Source: Thermoproteota archaeon (GTDB taxonomy: Archaea > Korarchaeota > Korarchaeia > Korarchaeales > Korarchaeaceae). From it: 64,000 nucleotides of DNA. The DNA lies in the NCBI GenBank assembly GCA_027491485.1, contig JAOZGR010000002.1, positions 1 to 64,000 on the forward strand, read 5' to 3'. Shown here piece by piece: positions 1-7,434 of the stretch (the stretch's first letter is position 1; each line of letters starts with the position of its first letter). The notes below the pieces were generated by a model. It searched no databases and was not told the origin of the DNA. It saw only the letters and a program-made list of their open reading frames with translations. Position numbers and translations under genes: made by a program.

Positions 1-593
1 AAGATAGGTGGCCATTTTTCCTCCTCTATTTTTACCGGTACTATTTTTCCATTTCTAAGTTCACTTACAAGAGTTCTGACTTTGCCTACCTCCGCTGGAG
101 AATGGGCATCACTCCCACCAATCCCCGGAATTCCCCAAGTTTTAGCGAACCGCTTAGCCTTCTCATTGTTCCACTTTGGAGTTCTCCCATTTACTACCTC
201 GATAAAATCAACCTTATCTGCAATCTTGAATGTATAGTCCCTTAAAGCTCCTCTCCATCTCCTATCGAAGGGATGGGGCACCACTATAATTCCACCTTGC
301 TCTTTTATCAGATCTATAGTCTCTTCCACCCCGAGACCCTTGGGTATTTTTTCTGTGAGGTAGAGACCAGTTAGATCTCCCTTAACGGTCTTTATCTCCT
401 CACCTACTATGACGTAAAACCCTTCGCTAAGTCTCCTAGCTTCCTCTAATACTTCATATGCCCCTTCTATCTCGTTGTGATCTGTTATCGCTATTCCACT
501 TAATCCTCTCTTCATAGCAGCTCTGACTATTGAGCTGGGGCTACTCATTGAATCACGAGACCACCTAGTATGTACATGGAAATCCACCCACAT
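1..593 (-). CDS. PHP-domain metal-dependent phosphoesterase (3' part outside window)
   Basis: The reading frame starts at an ATG ending at 593 and runs off the left edge after 197 codons. PHP-family metal ligands are visible in the expected order: H6 and H8 (DFHVHT), D38/H39 (TDHNEIEG), E65, H107 (PHPF) and D162/H164 (GSDAH). PHP enzymes hydrolyse phosphoester bonds with a di- or trinuclear metal site; short archaeal members of this type are uncharacterised phosphoesterases or histidinol-phosphatase/RNase-AM-like proteins, and I cannot choose among them. A GGGTGA ribosome site lies 4 nt before the ATG. The gene follows the SecB-like gene on the same strand after about 9 nt, so the two are probably co-transcribed. 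Confidence 0.85.
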   Translation of the reverse strand, partial: MWVDFHVHTRWSRDSMSSPSSIVRAAMKRGLSGIAITDHNEIEGAYEVLEEARRLSEGFYVIVGEEIKTVKGDLTGLYLTEKIPKGLGVEETIDLIKEQGGIIVVPHPFDRRWRGALRDYTFKIADKVDFIEVVNGRTPKWNNEKAKRFAKTWGIPGIGGSDAHSPAEVGKVRTLVSELRNGKIVPVKIEEEKWPPI

Positions 594-602
594 CTAGTCA
601 CC

Positions 603-1004
603 CTAGAGGGAATACTCCATTGTACTAGAATCTCTTTTTGGGGATGGAGGTGGTAGAGGGGGTGGTACTCCTATCGATCTACTTAATATAATAACCTCCG
701 AGAGGCCAGCAGAGAATACACTTTGAAAGATCGGTTGAGGCATTTTTCCTCCCTTTGTTTCCTCTAAAAAATTCTTTATCTCCCCCTTTGACCCTGTGAC
801 GATTAATCTTCCTTCAACAGTAATCCTGGCGATGGAAGGACGGTAGCTCACATCAAATACAAATTTTCCTTTCGCTCTTTCACCTGTACTCTCTATTTTA
901 CCTAAGTTCATATTCACTGAGATCTCTACATTGCCCGGTAATGGATCTTCCGGTTCTACAAACCTCTCAGCCTGAACTCTCATTACTCTTATCATGACGT
1001 TCAT
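603..1004 (-). CDS. conserved archaeal protein, possibly SecB-like fold
   Basis: Small protein of about 133 residues without membrane segments. It has a central stretch of alternating hydrophobic beta-like segments (residues about 27-70) and a C-terminal helix followed by GVPPPLPPPSP. This ending recalls the proline-rich segment after the last helix of SecB-like chaperones, where the helix leads into FPPLLL. I infer a SecB-like domain but no catalytic motif supports it. Starts are possible at TTG 1013, ATG 1004 or ATG 995; 1004 is chosen because an A/T block near 1040 (GATTAAAAG on the minus strand) would place transcription start just upstream. The PHP gene follows closely in the same direction. 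Confidence 0.55.
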   Translation of the reverse strand: MNVMIRVMRVQAERFVEPEDPLPGNVEISVNMNLGKIESTGERAKGKFVFDVSYRPSIARITVEGRLIVTGSKGEIKNFLEETKGGKMPQPIFQSVFSAGLSEVIILSRSIGVPPPLPPPSPKRDSSTMEYSL

Positions 1005-1194
1005 ACGTATCAAGGGGAAACCCCACTTGGACTTTTAATCATACTTTCCTCACTAATTTTCATATATCTAGCCATCATTTCATCAAAAACAAGCTTACTA
1101 TATGAATATGGATGAAAAACTAGTGAGAGACATCTTCATACCTTAATTTCTTGGGCGGTGGTTCCCCGCTTGAGAGGGTGAAAGTTTTTCGGCA

Positions 1195-1209
1195 TTCTGA
1201 CTGTCAGAA
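1195..1209 (+). promoter_or_regulatory. inverted repeat before the ATP-cone gene
   Basis: TTCTGA-CTG-TCAGAA is a perfect 6-bp inverted repeat just upstream of the ATP-cone gene. It could be an operator or an RNA hairpin in the leader. The rest of the 1014-1211 gap shows only A/T-rich promoter-like segments (around 1035-1045 on minus and 1141-1150 on plus) and no other recognised element. Confidence 0.35.
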
Positions 1210-1223
1210 GGATGGGTGGTTAT

Positions 1224-1484
1224 ATGAAGGTAAGGAAGAAGAGGGCCTCTCAGGAGGAAGATTTTCTGCCTATTAAGATAGTGGCCGCTGCTATAAAAGC
1301 AGGAGCTTCTGTTGAGCTAGCTGACGAGGTAGCAAAAGCAGCCAAAGAACATTTCAAGGACAAAGAAGTTATAGATAGCTCTGAGCTGAGAGAATTCGTG
1401 TTAGGTTATCTTAAAGAGAGAGATCACCGAGCTTATAACAACTGGTTAAGATTTGACAGGAGAGTAAAGGGGGTCTCCTCTTAA
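1224..1484 (+). CDS. stand-alone ATP-cone domain protein
   Basis: Eighty-six residues from the ATG at 1224 (90 from an earlier ATG at 1212). The sequence KVRKKRASQEEDFLPIKIVA...AIKAGASVELADEVAK...VIDSSELREFVLGYLKERDHRAYNNW follows the ATP-cone pattern known from NrdR and the N-terminus of class I and III ribonucleotide reductases: basic beta hairpin, E-D-F, K-I and four helices ending near a conserved tyrosine. ATP-cones bind ATP or dATP as allosteric sensors. No zinc ribbon as in NrdR is present, so its partner is unknown. The second ATG is preferred because GGGTGG lies just upstream of it, while the first has no spacing. It is followed after about 20 nt by a phosphatase gene, likely in one operon. 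Confidence 0.7.
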   Translation: MKVRKKRASQEEDFLPIKIVAAAIKAGASVELADEVAKAAKEHFKDKEVIDSSELREFVLGYLKERDHRAYNNWLRFDRRVKGVSS

Positions 1485-1504
1485 TTTTTTTTGGGGAGAT
1501 GTTA

Positions 1505-2272
1505 ATGCTATCTCTAGATGAATTGATCACTTTGGCTCTTAGGATAAAGGACAGGTCGATTGACTATATAGGTATTGATAAGGAGTATGACTATGAGAGC
1601 GCTGGTGGAGATACCTCAAGGGCTATTGATGAAGCGGCAGAGGAGGAGTTAAGAAGGTGGTTATCTGAGAAGGGGAAGTTCCCAGACATTTTGAGCGAAG
1701 AAACCGGGCTTATTAAGGGAGAAGAGAGGGGCATACTTCTTATAGACCCCATCGATGGTAGTGCTAATGCCGATAGGGGATTGCCGTTCTCTTGTGTTTC
1801 CATTGCCTACTGTAAGTCCTATTCTCTAAGAGATTTGGAGCTTGCGGTGGTCCTTGATATATTCTCAGGCGACCTTTACTATGCAACTAGAGGACAGGGA
1901 TGTTTTCTAAATGGTAAGAGAGTTAAGGTCAGGAGGCTAAGAGGTACTCCTATGATATATGCCCCATGCCAAGAAGGAGATATTCTCTCAAAGGACGTCC
2001 TAGGCTTCAAGCATATAGCAAGGAGGGACTTTGGCTCGATAGCTTTAGGATTAGCGTATACGGCTAGTGGTAAGATAGATTTCTTAGCAGATCTTAGGGG
2101 AAACCTGAGAGTTGTAGATATAGCAGCAGGACTATTACTCGTCAAAGAAGCTAGCGGATATGTCTACGTAAATAAATTAGAGATCAGTGGTCTGAACAGG
2201 GAGCTCTCTGTAGTAGCGGGGTCTAGGGAGTTAGTTGATAAGGTAGCAGCAAAGTCCATGCTACCTATATAG
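1505..2272 (+). CDS. suhB: inositol monophosphatase / archaeal FBPase-type phosphatase
   Basis: Mg2+-dependent sugar phosphatase of the IMPase/FBPase-IV superfamily. The signatures are present: E-E at residues about 65-66 (LSEETG), the DPIDGSANADRGLPF metal motif at about 81-95, and a C-terminal VVDIAAGLLLV motif. Archaeal members dephosphorylate inositol-1-phosphate and often fructose-1,6-bisphosphate, linking to osmolyte or lipid synthesis and gluconeogenesis; which substrate is used here cannot be told. GGGGAG at 1493-1498 directly abuts an ATG at 1499, so the second ATG at 1505 with 6-nt spacing is the likelier start. The family length of about 250-260 residues fits. Confidence 0.88.
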   Translation: MLSLDELITLALRIKDRSIDYIGIDKEYDYESAGGDTSRAIDEAAEEELRRWLSEKGKFPDILSEETGLIKGEERGILLIDPIDGSANADRGLPFSCVSIAYCKSYSLRDLELAVVLDIFSGDLYYATRGQGCFLNGKRVKVRRLRGTPMIYAPCQEGDILSKDVLGFKHIARRDFGSIALGLAYTASGKIDFLADLRGNLRVVDIAAGLLLVKEASGYVYVNKLEISGLNRELSVVAGSRELVDKVAAKSMLPI

Positions 2273-2275
2273 TAG

Positions 2276-2348
2276 AGCCCCGGGGGGGTCTCGAACCCCC
2301 GACCTGCCGCTTACAAGGCGGCCGCTCTGCCAGCTGAGCTACCGGGGC
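2276..2348 (-). tRNA. tRNA-Thr (UGU)
   Basis: Complete cloverleaf on the minus strand: acceptor GCCCCGG/CCGGGGC, D-arm AGCTCAGC, anticodon stem CCGC around loop CTTGTAA with anticodon TGT, and T-arm GGTTCGAGACC. No CCA is encoded. A TATA-like TTAAATAGG lies about 25 nt upstream (near 2371-2381). Confidence 0.97.
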
Positions 2349-2423
2349 CATCTATAGGATTATGCTAACTCCTATTTAAGCATTTGAGCTGCATCATTAG
2401 AATGATGTAATCCACCACAGAGA

Positions 2424-3800
2424 TTAGTCAGCCTTTCCTAAAGAGAACTCTCTGTGAATTGCCCTGACGGCCTCTTCGCCATCCCTTTCATCTACAACAA
2501 ATGAGATGTTTACCTCTGAGGATCCCTGAGCTATCATTTTCACATTGATTCCTTTTGAGGAAACGGCGCCAAACACCCTTGCAGCGACACCCGGTATACC
2601 TCTCATTCCAGCCCCTATGGCCGCTAAAACGGCACAGCTTCTATCCAGTAATACCTCCCTATATATGGGACCAAGTAACCTGGCCTCAATGATTCCTCTA
2701 GCTCTCTCTGCATTGTCCCTTTCTACCACTACAGATATGTCTGACTCGGAGATGCTCTGGGATATCATCATTATGTTTATTCCATTTTCTCCTAGTACAG
2801 AGAAGAGCCTTGCAGCTGTTCCCGGCCTCCCAACCATCCCAGCACCTCTAACTGTTAGTATGGCAACATCTTTCCGCAAACCAACTGCCTTAACTACACC
2901 TTCCTCTCTAACTACCTCTCTACTAGAGATTAATGTCCCACTACATTCCCTGTTGAAGAAATTCCTTATTCTAATTGGTGTATTGGTAGCTATTGCTGGT
3001 TCAAGGAATCTAGGGTGCATTCTCTTAGCTCCAAAGTGGGCTAGTTCAATAGCTTCTCTATAGGAGACTTGCTTTATCAGTCTAGCATCCTTAACTATTT
3101 TTGGATCTGCTGTGAGCATCCCATCTACATCAGACCAGAGCCAGACTTCCCTCACTTCAAGCGAGGAACCGATTAATACGGCAGTTAGATCGCTGCCTCC
3201 TCTTCCAAGCGTAGTCACCTTCCCTTCCTGAGATAGACCCGAGAAACCAGCCACTATGGGGATGGTATCCTCCACTATAGGGAGTAGATTACTCCTTACA
3301 TACACCCTAGTGGCTTTCATCAGAGGATGAGCTTCTCCATAGGAGTCGTCAGTCACTATTCCAGCCTCTCCACCGGTGAAGAATCTCGACTTCATTCCCC
3401 TCTTCCGTAAGAGTTCCGAGAGTATTCCGCCCGATAAGTTCTCTCCAATAGAAGCTATTAAATCTCTCAGCCCCGGGGTTATCTCACCTATATACGTAAT
3501 ACCAATAGTTATCTTCTCTAAACGCTCTAACTCCTCATTTAGCAGTTTACAAGAGAGGTCTAACTGCTGGCAAACCTCTTCATGCTTCTCCCTTATACTA
3601 GAAATTAGCTCCTTGACCCTGAGTTCATCTCCTTTCGCAGCATATTCACCTAAGCTAATCAGCTGATCCGTCACCCCTCTCATAGCTGAAACTACAACAA
3701 CTGCCCTCTCCGTATTTACGAAATCTTGTAAATATTTGGCGATTTCTTCATAATCTGAGGCGCTCCTCAGGATGGAGCCTCCAAATTTCATAACTAGCAA
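2424..3800 (-). CDS. lysC: aspartate kinase with two ACT domains
   Basis: Catalyses ATP-dependent phosphorylation of aspartate, the first step to threonine, methionine and lysine. The N-terminal KFGGS motif is at residues 5-9, TTLGRGGSDLTA lies in the middle (residues about 193-206), and two ACT repeats occupy about 305-375 and 380-450, each with a G-x-GMxGxPGxAARxF-like pattern; these are the usual feedback regulatory sites. It overlaps the end of the upstream homoserine dehydrogenase gene by a few bases, so the two are translated from one message and form a threonine/methionine branch. The length of 458 matches monofunctional archaeal enzymes. Confidence 0.95.
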   Translation of the reverse strand: MLVMKFGGSILRSASDYEEIAKYLQDFVNTERAVVVVSAMRGVTDQLISLGEYAAKGDELRVKELISSIREKHEEVCQQLDLSCKLLNEELERLEKITIGITYIGEITPGLRDLIASIGENLSGGILSELLRKRGMKSRFFTGGEAGIVTDDSYGEAHPLMKATRVYVRSNLLPIVEDTIPIVAGFSGLSQEGKVTTLGRGGSDLTAVLIGSSLEVREVWLWSDVDGMLTADPKIVKDARLIKQVSYREAIELAHFGAKRMHPRFLEPAIATNTPIRIRNFFNRECSGTLISSREVVREEGVVKAVGLRKDVAILTVRGAGMVGRPGTAARLFSVLGENGINIMMISQSISESDISVVVERDNAERARGIIEARLLGPIYREVLLDRSCAVLAAIGAGMRGIPGVAARVFGAVSSKGINVKMIAQGSSEVNISFVVDERDGEEAVRAIHREFSLGKAD

Positions 3801-4810
3801 AGCCCGACCCCTCCTCTCATATACATTTTTAGTTCCACTAAGTCCCTGATTAGTGCTGCTGCCGTCTCTTTTCCTCCTGCACCTTTTCCTACTAGAGTAT
3901 GTCTACCTGATATCTCAGCTGTGAATGATACTGCATTCAAGGCGTCTGGTACTACTAGAGGGTCATTCCGAGGTAGAACTTCGGGTTGTACTCTTAAGCC
4001 CTCATCATCGGAAGTTGCTATGAGCCTGATCGTTTTCCCTTCCTTGAGAAGATCCCTATGCAATACTACGTCTCTTATACCCTTCACTGTAACATCACTC
4101 ATTGTAACTCCTGAGTCCATGGCCCAGTTTGAAAGTATAACAAGCTTTGCTGCTGAATCCCAGCCATCTACATCATTTGTAGGATCTGCTTCTGCATAGC
4201 CCTTCTCCTGAGCTTCTTTTAGGGCATCTTGAAAGCTTATACCATGCTCCATCCTATTGAGAATATAGTTTGTTGTACCATTTAGGACTCCCCTAATTGA
4301 GACTATCCTCTCCCCCGACAAACATTTCTTAACGAACTTTAGAAAGGGAGTTCCACCGCCTACAGTACCGCTAAAAAGAATTCTTAGACCCTTATGATCG
4401 AATAGCTCTACCAAAGCTGGCATCTCAATCGCTAGAGGACCTTTATTGGCAGTGATAACATGCTTACCAGAAATTAAAGCCCCTTTAATATGTGAGAGAC
4501 CTGGTTCTCCAGTAGTGAGGTTGGAAGGGGTTATTTCTACTAGCACTTCGGCCTCTACTTCTTTAATGAGAGATTTCGTGTCTAAGTCTATCTGATCTGG
4601 ATAACCCTCTAATGACCCTACTCTCTCCTTATGCTCAAGCAGCCTTTCAATATTTAGCCCCAATGGGTTATATGCTGCTGTTTTGGAGTCCGCAACAGCT
4701 ACTACCGATGGATCTAGCCCATATTTCCTATATAGGTCCTCCCTCTCTACCATTAAGAGTCTTAGGAAGGCCTTTCCCACCACACCTAGTCCCAATATGA
4801 TTATCCGCAT
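3794..4810 (-). CDS. hom: homoserine dehydrogenase
   Basis: NAD(P)-dependent reduction of aspartate semialdehyde to homoserine. The Rossmann motif GLGVVGKAFL opens the protein, TANKGPLA marks the cofactor/substrate cleft, and the catalytic block GTVGGGTPFLKF...LNGTTNYILNRM...GYAEADPTNDVDGWDSAAKL is intact. There is no C-terminal ACT domain, as in short archaeal enzymes. A TTG at 4837 could add nine residues, but the ATG at 4810 gives the normal N-terminus MRIIILGLG and is preferred. It is followed directly by the aspartate kinase, with overlapping ends. Confidence 0.95.
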   Translation of the reverse strand: MRIIILGLGVVGKAFLRLLMVEREDLYRKYGLDPSVVAVADSKTAAYNPLGLNIERLLEHKERVGSLEGYPDQIDLDTKSLIKEVEAEVLVEITPSNLTTGEPGLSHIKGALISGKHVITANKGPLAIEMPALVELFDHKGLRILFSGTVGGGTPFLKFVKKCLSGERIVSIRGVLNGTTNYILNRMEHGISFQDALKEAQEKGYAEADPTNDVDGWDSAAKLVILSNWAMDSGVTMSDVTVKGIRDVVLHRDLLKEGKTIRLIATSDDEGLRVQPEVLPRNDPLVVPDALNAVSFTAEISGRHTLVGKGAGGKETAAALIRDLVELKMYMRGGVGLC

Positions 4811-4987
4811 CCCTTCATAGGAGGGCTGGATGTTCAAAAAACTTAGGTATGATGGTCCTTAATAGAGGAAGTTATAAGGTGTTGAGTCAGAAGAGAGTAT
4901 TTAGATATCTTCACGACCTCTGGCCCATTAGAAAGAGATATATATTTGGATAGTAGGTCATAGTTATCAAGTGAGGTGTTGTTATTC

Positions 4988-5311
4988 GTGACAGCAGAGG
5001 TCATCCTAAAGCTTATGCAATTTGGACCGATAGGCTGGCCTGAACTCCTTCTTATAATAGTAATAGCGCTCCTACTTTTTGGTCCTAGAAAACTCCCTGA
5101 GTTAGCTAGATCTATGGGAGAAGCGATTAATGAGTTCAGAAAAGCAAGTAGCGGGACAGTAGAGGAGGAAAAAGAGAAGAAATCCAAAAAGAGCAGTGAG
5201 ATCAGGGAGTTAGCGCTGAATCTCGGGATAGATGTTACCGGAAAAACAGATGAAGAGTTAATAGAGGAAATAAAGGCACTAGCTAAGAAGAAGGACTCCG
5301 AAGAGAGCTAG
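4988..5311 (+). CDS. tatA: Sec-independent translocase TatA
   Basis: Forms the protein-conducting element of the twin-arginine pathway in the cytoplasmic membrane. One N-terminal membrane helix (WPELLLIIVIALLLF) is followed by the FGPRKLPELARSMGEAINEFRK amphipathic helix, the TatA signature. A charged linker leads to an extra C-terminal module SSEIRELALNLGIDVTGKTDEELIEEI, which resembles a small SAP or Rho-N-like helical domain. The start is uncertain: GTG 4988 has GAGGTG 8-9 nt upstream; ATG 5015 would give the shortest family-like N-terminus. A TATA-like AGATATATATTTGG at 4934-4947 precedes it. It is convergent with tatC, leaving one base between the genes. Confidence 0.92.
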   Translation: MTAEVILKLMQFGPIGWPELLLIIVIALLLFGPRKLPELARSMGEAINEFRKASSGTVEEEKEKKSKKSSEIRELALNLGIDVTGKTDEELIEEIKALAKKKDSEES

Positions 5312-5312
5312 C

Positions 5313-6131
5313 TCATCTAGGTCTATACATTTTCTTTGCTATCATGTATGATAAGGCATAGAGCGCTAGAAATGGTATTGAGAGTACTATCATCGATACA
5401 GGTGTAGGATCCGGGGTTATTATTGCTGTGACAACTGCTACCGCAAATACAACATATCTCCAGCTTTTTCTAAGTGTTTGTGGAGTTATTAGATCTAAGT
5501 AGGATGTCAGCCCTATAACCAAGGGAAACGTAAAAGACAGGCCGATCGTAAACATCCCCAAGACTGCGAAGGAGAAAAACTCCTTAACTGAAAATATGAG
5601 TTCCACACCTCCTAAGAGATACAGCCATGATAGAAAGAAGAATGTTAGGGGAAGAACAACGAAGTAGGCATAGATAACTCCTAAAGAGAACAGGAGTAGG
5701 AACCCTAGAGCGAATGGTATGAGAACTCTCTTTTCTCTCTCCTCTAACGCAGGTTCCAAGTATTCGTATATCTGTTTAGCGATGTAGGGAGAAGCAAGTA
5801 TTGCTCCCATGAGGAAGGAGATTTGGAGTATTACCTCTATAGAATCCACCCAGCTATGAGCAATCAGCTGGACATTCAGCTTTTCAACACCAAAGAACTT
5901 CGCAATAGGTTTGATAATTGGGTTATTTACATCAGTAAGGTCCTTCTGGATCTTCTTCAACATATAAAATACTAAAGGAGTATAGCCGCTCAAACTTCTG
6001 TCAATTAGTTGAGCAGGGAGAACTGTGCTAATTCCAGTAGTTATTAACAGTGCTATGATAACCTTCCTAAGCCTTTCCAGAAGTTCAATTACGTGCTCCT
6101 GCAGCGGTGCTTCTTTGTCCTTCCTTGCCAA
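5313..6131 (-). CDS. tatC: Sec-independent translocase TatC
   Basis: Polytopic receptor of the Tat pathway that recognises twin-arginine signal peptides. The N-terminal cytoplasmic segment HVIELLERLRKV corresponds to the family H-L-x-E-L-R-x-R motif, followed by about six membrane helices and the conserved ITPDPTP loop before the last helices. The loop after TM1 (residues about 45-85) is longer than in bacteria, as often seen in archaea. It shares a short divergent promoter with moeA and converges on tatA; having tatA and tatC tail-to-tail rather than in one operon is uncommon. Confidence 0.95.
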   Translation of the reverse strand: MARKDKEAPLQEHVIELLERLRKVIIALLITTGISTVLPAQLIDRSLSGYTPLVFYMLKKIQKDLTDVNNPIIKPIAKFFGVEKLNVQLIAHSWVDSIEVILQISFLMGAILASPYIAKQIYEYLEPALEEREKRVLIPFALGFLLLFSLGVIYAYFVVLPLTFFFLSWLYLLGGVELIFSVKEFFSFAVLGMFTIGLSFTFPLVIGLTSYLDLITPQTLRKSWRYVVFAVAVVTAIITPDPTPVSMIVLSIPFLALYALSYMIAKKMYRPR

Positions 6132-6157
6132 TTTACATCCTGTTGGAATATCGCAAA

Positions 6158-6175
6158 GCTAATTTATAGATTAGC
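6158..6175. promoter_or_regulatory. palindromic divergent promoter tatC/moeA
   Basis: GCTAAT-TTATAG-ATTAGC is a perfect 6-bp inverted repeat centred on a TATA-like core. The core is about 24 nt from the moeA ATG (6190) and about 35 nt from the tatC ATG (6131), so it probably serves as TATA element in both directions, and the palindrome could be a regulator site. Confidence 0.5.
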
Positions 6176-6189
6176 ATGAAGCTAACTAG

Positions 6190-7434
6190 ATGAGTCGGAT
6201 TTTCAAGAGCCTGACTAAAGTGGAGGATGCATTAGATAGATTTTTTACACATATAAGAACACTTTCACCGGAAACGGTAGAATTAGAGGGTGCTTTAGGT
6301 AGAGTCCTGGCCGAAGACATCTATTCCCCATTTGATGTTCCTGGATATAATAGAGCTGCCTTTGATGGATATGCTGTTAGATCTGAGGATACATTTGGGG
6401 CCTCGTCGAGTAACCCTATAACCCTTAGAGTTATAGGGAGTCTCAGACCTGGAGACACTACTGATATAACAGTAGGTAAGATGGAATCCGTTAAAATAGC
6501 AACTGGGGCATTTTTACCCGATGGGACAGATGCTGTAGTCCCTCTAGAGTACTCTAAGGAGACTGGGGGGGGATTCGTAGAGATAAGTAGGCAGGTACCT
6601 CCTGGAGCTAATGTAGATAGAATTGGATCTGATGTAAAGAGAGGAGACCTCGTTCTTAGACAAGGGACCTACATAGGGCCGTTTGAGATGCTCCTACTAG
6701 CTACCCTAAATATGACAAAAGTTCCCGTAAGGAGGAAACCTAGAGTTTCGATAATAAACACGGGAAATGAGATTGTAGAGCTAGGATCTGATCTTAGTGG
6801 AGGGAAGGTGGTGAATTCCGTTAGGTACATGTTAATCTCACTTCTACATGACATGGTAGTGATCAATTATCGTGGTATAGCTCGCGATGATGAAGATTTC
6901 CTGAAAAAGAAAATCCTTGACAGTCTAGATGACGATCTCATCGTGACCACAGCTGGTACTAGTGTTGGTGAGGGAGATCTCGTCCCAAGGGTAGTAGAGG
7001 ACCTTGGGGGCAGTATAATAGCTCATGGCTTAAGTATAATGCCTGGAAAGCCTACTCTGATGGCGATTATAGGTGAAACTCCACTCATTGGGCTACCGGG
7101 ATACCCTGTGTCTGCAGCTGTTGCCTCACTTGAGGTATTGATTCCTACAGTTGGGAGGATGTTAGGGATAAGGGGTAAGCCTACCTATCCGAAAGTCGAG
7201 GCTATCTTAACTAGAAGAATCGCTTCTAGACCAGGGGTGAGGCACTATGTACGCGTAAAGCTGACTAAAGAGGGGAACAGGCTATTAGCTACACCTGTAA
7301 GGATTGGGGGATCTGGTATAATAAGCTCACTTACTGAAGGCGATGGGTTCGTTATAGTTCCAGAGGATTTGGAGGGATATGAGGCTGGTGAGGTTGTTGA
7401 AGTATTAGTGTATAAGAGGTGGCTTGAGCTATGA
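6190..7434 (+). CDS. moeA: molybdopterin molybdenumtransferase MoeA
   Basis: Inserts molybdenum (or tungsten) into adenylylated molybdopterin. The MoeA domains run in order: N-terminal region with ALGRVLAEDI and DVPGYNRAAFDGYAVRSED (residues about 35-70), the central GAFLPDGTDAVVP and PPGANVDRIGSDVKRGD region, the MPT-binding-like domain with STINTGNEIVEL-type and TTAGTSVGEGD motifs, GKPTLMAIIGETPLIGLPGYPVSA, and a C-terminal beta domain. The size of 414 residues is normal. Its end overlaps the start of the second moeA by 4 nt (ATGA), indicating translational coupling. Confidence 0.96.
   Translation: MSRIFKSLTKVEDALDRFFTHIRTLSPETVELEGALGRVLAEDIYSPFDVPGYNRAAFDGYAVRSEDTFGASSSNPITLRVIGSLRPGDTTDITVGKMESVKIATGAFLPDGTDAVVPLEYSKETGGGFVEISRQVPPGANVDRIGSDVKRGDLVLRQGTYIGPFEMLLLATLNMTKVPVRRKPRVSIINTGNEIVELGSDLSGGKVVNSVRYMLISLLHDMVVINYRGIARDDEDFLKKKILDSLDDDLIVTTAGTSVGEGDLVPRVVEDLGGSIIAHGLSIMPGKPTLMAIIGETPLIGLPGYPVSAAVASLEVLIPTVGRMLGIRGKPTYPKVEAILTRRIASRPGVRHYVRVKLTKEGNRLLATPVRIGGSGIISSLTEGDGFVIVPEDLEGYEAGEVVEVLVYKRWLEL

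Noticed and set aside
1081-1200. Possible C/D box sRNA in the gap before the ATP-cone gene
   Set aside because: GGATGA and CTGA are present but about 85 nt apart with no internal boxes or closing stem.
4843-5187. 114-codon frame antisense to tatA
   Set aside because: Shadow of the well-supported TatA frame, with no family resemblance.
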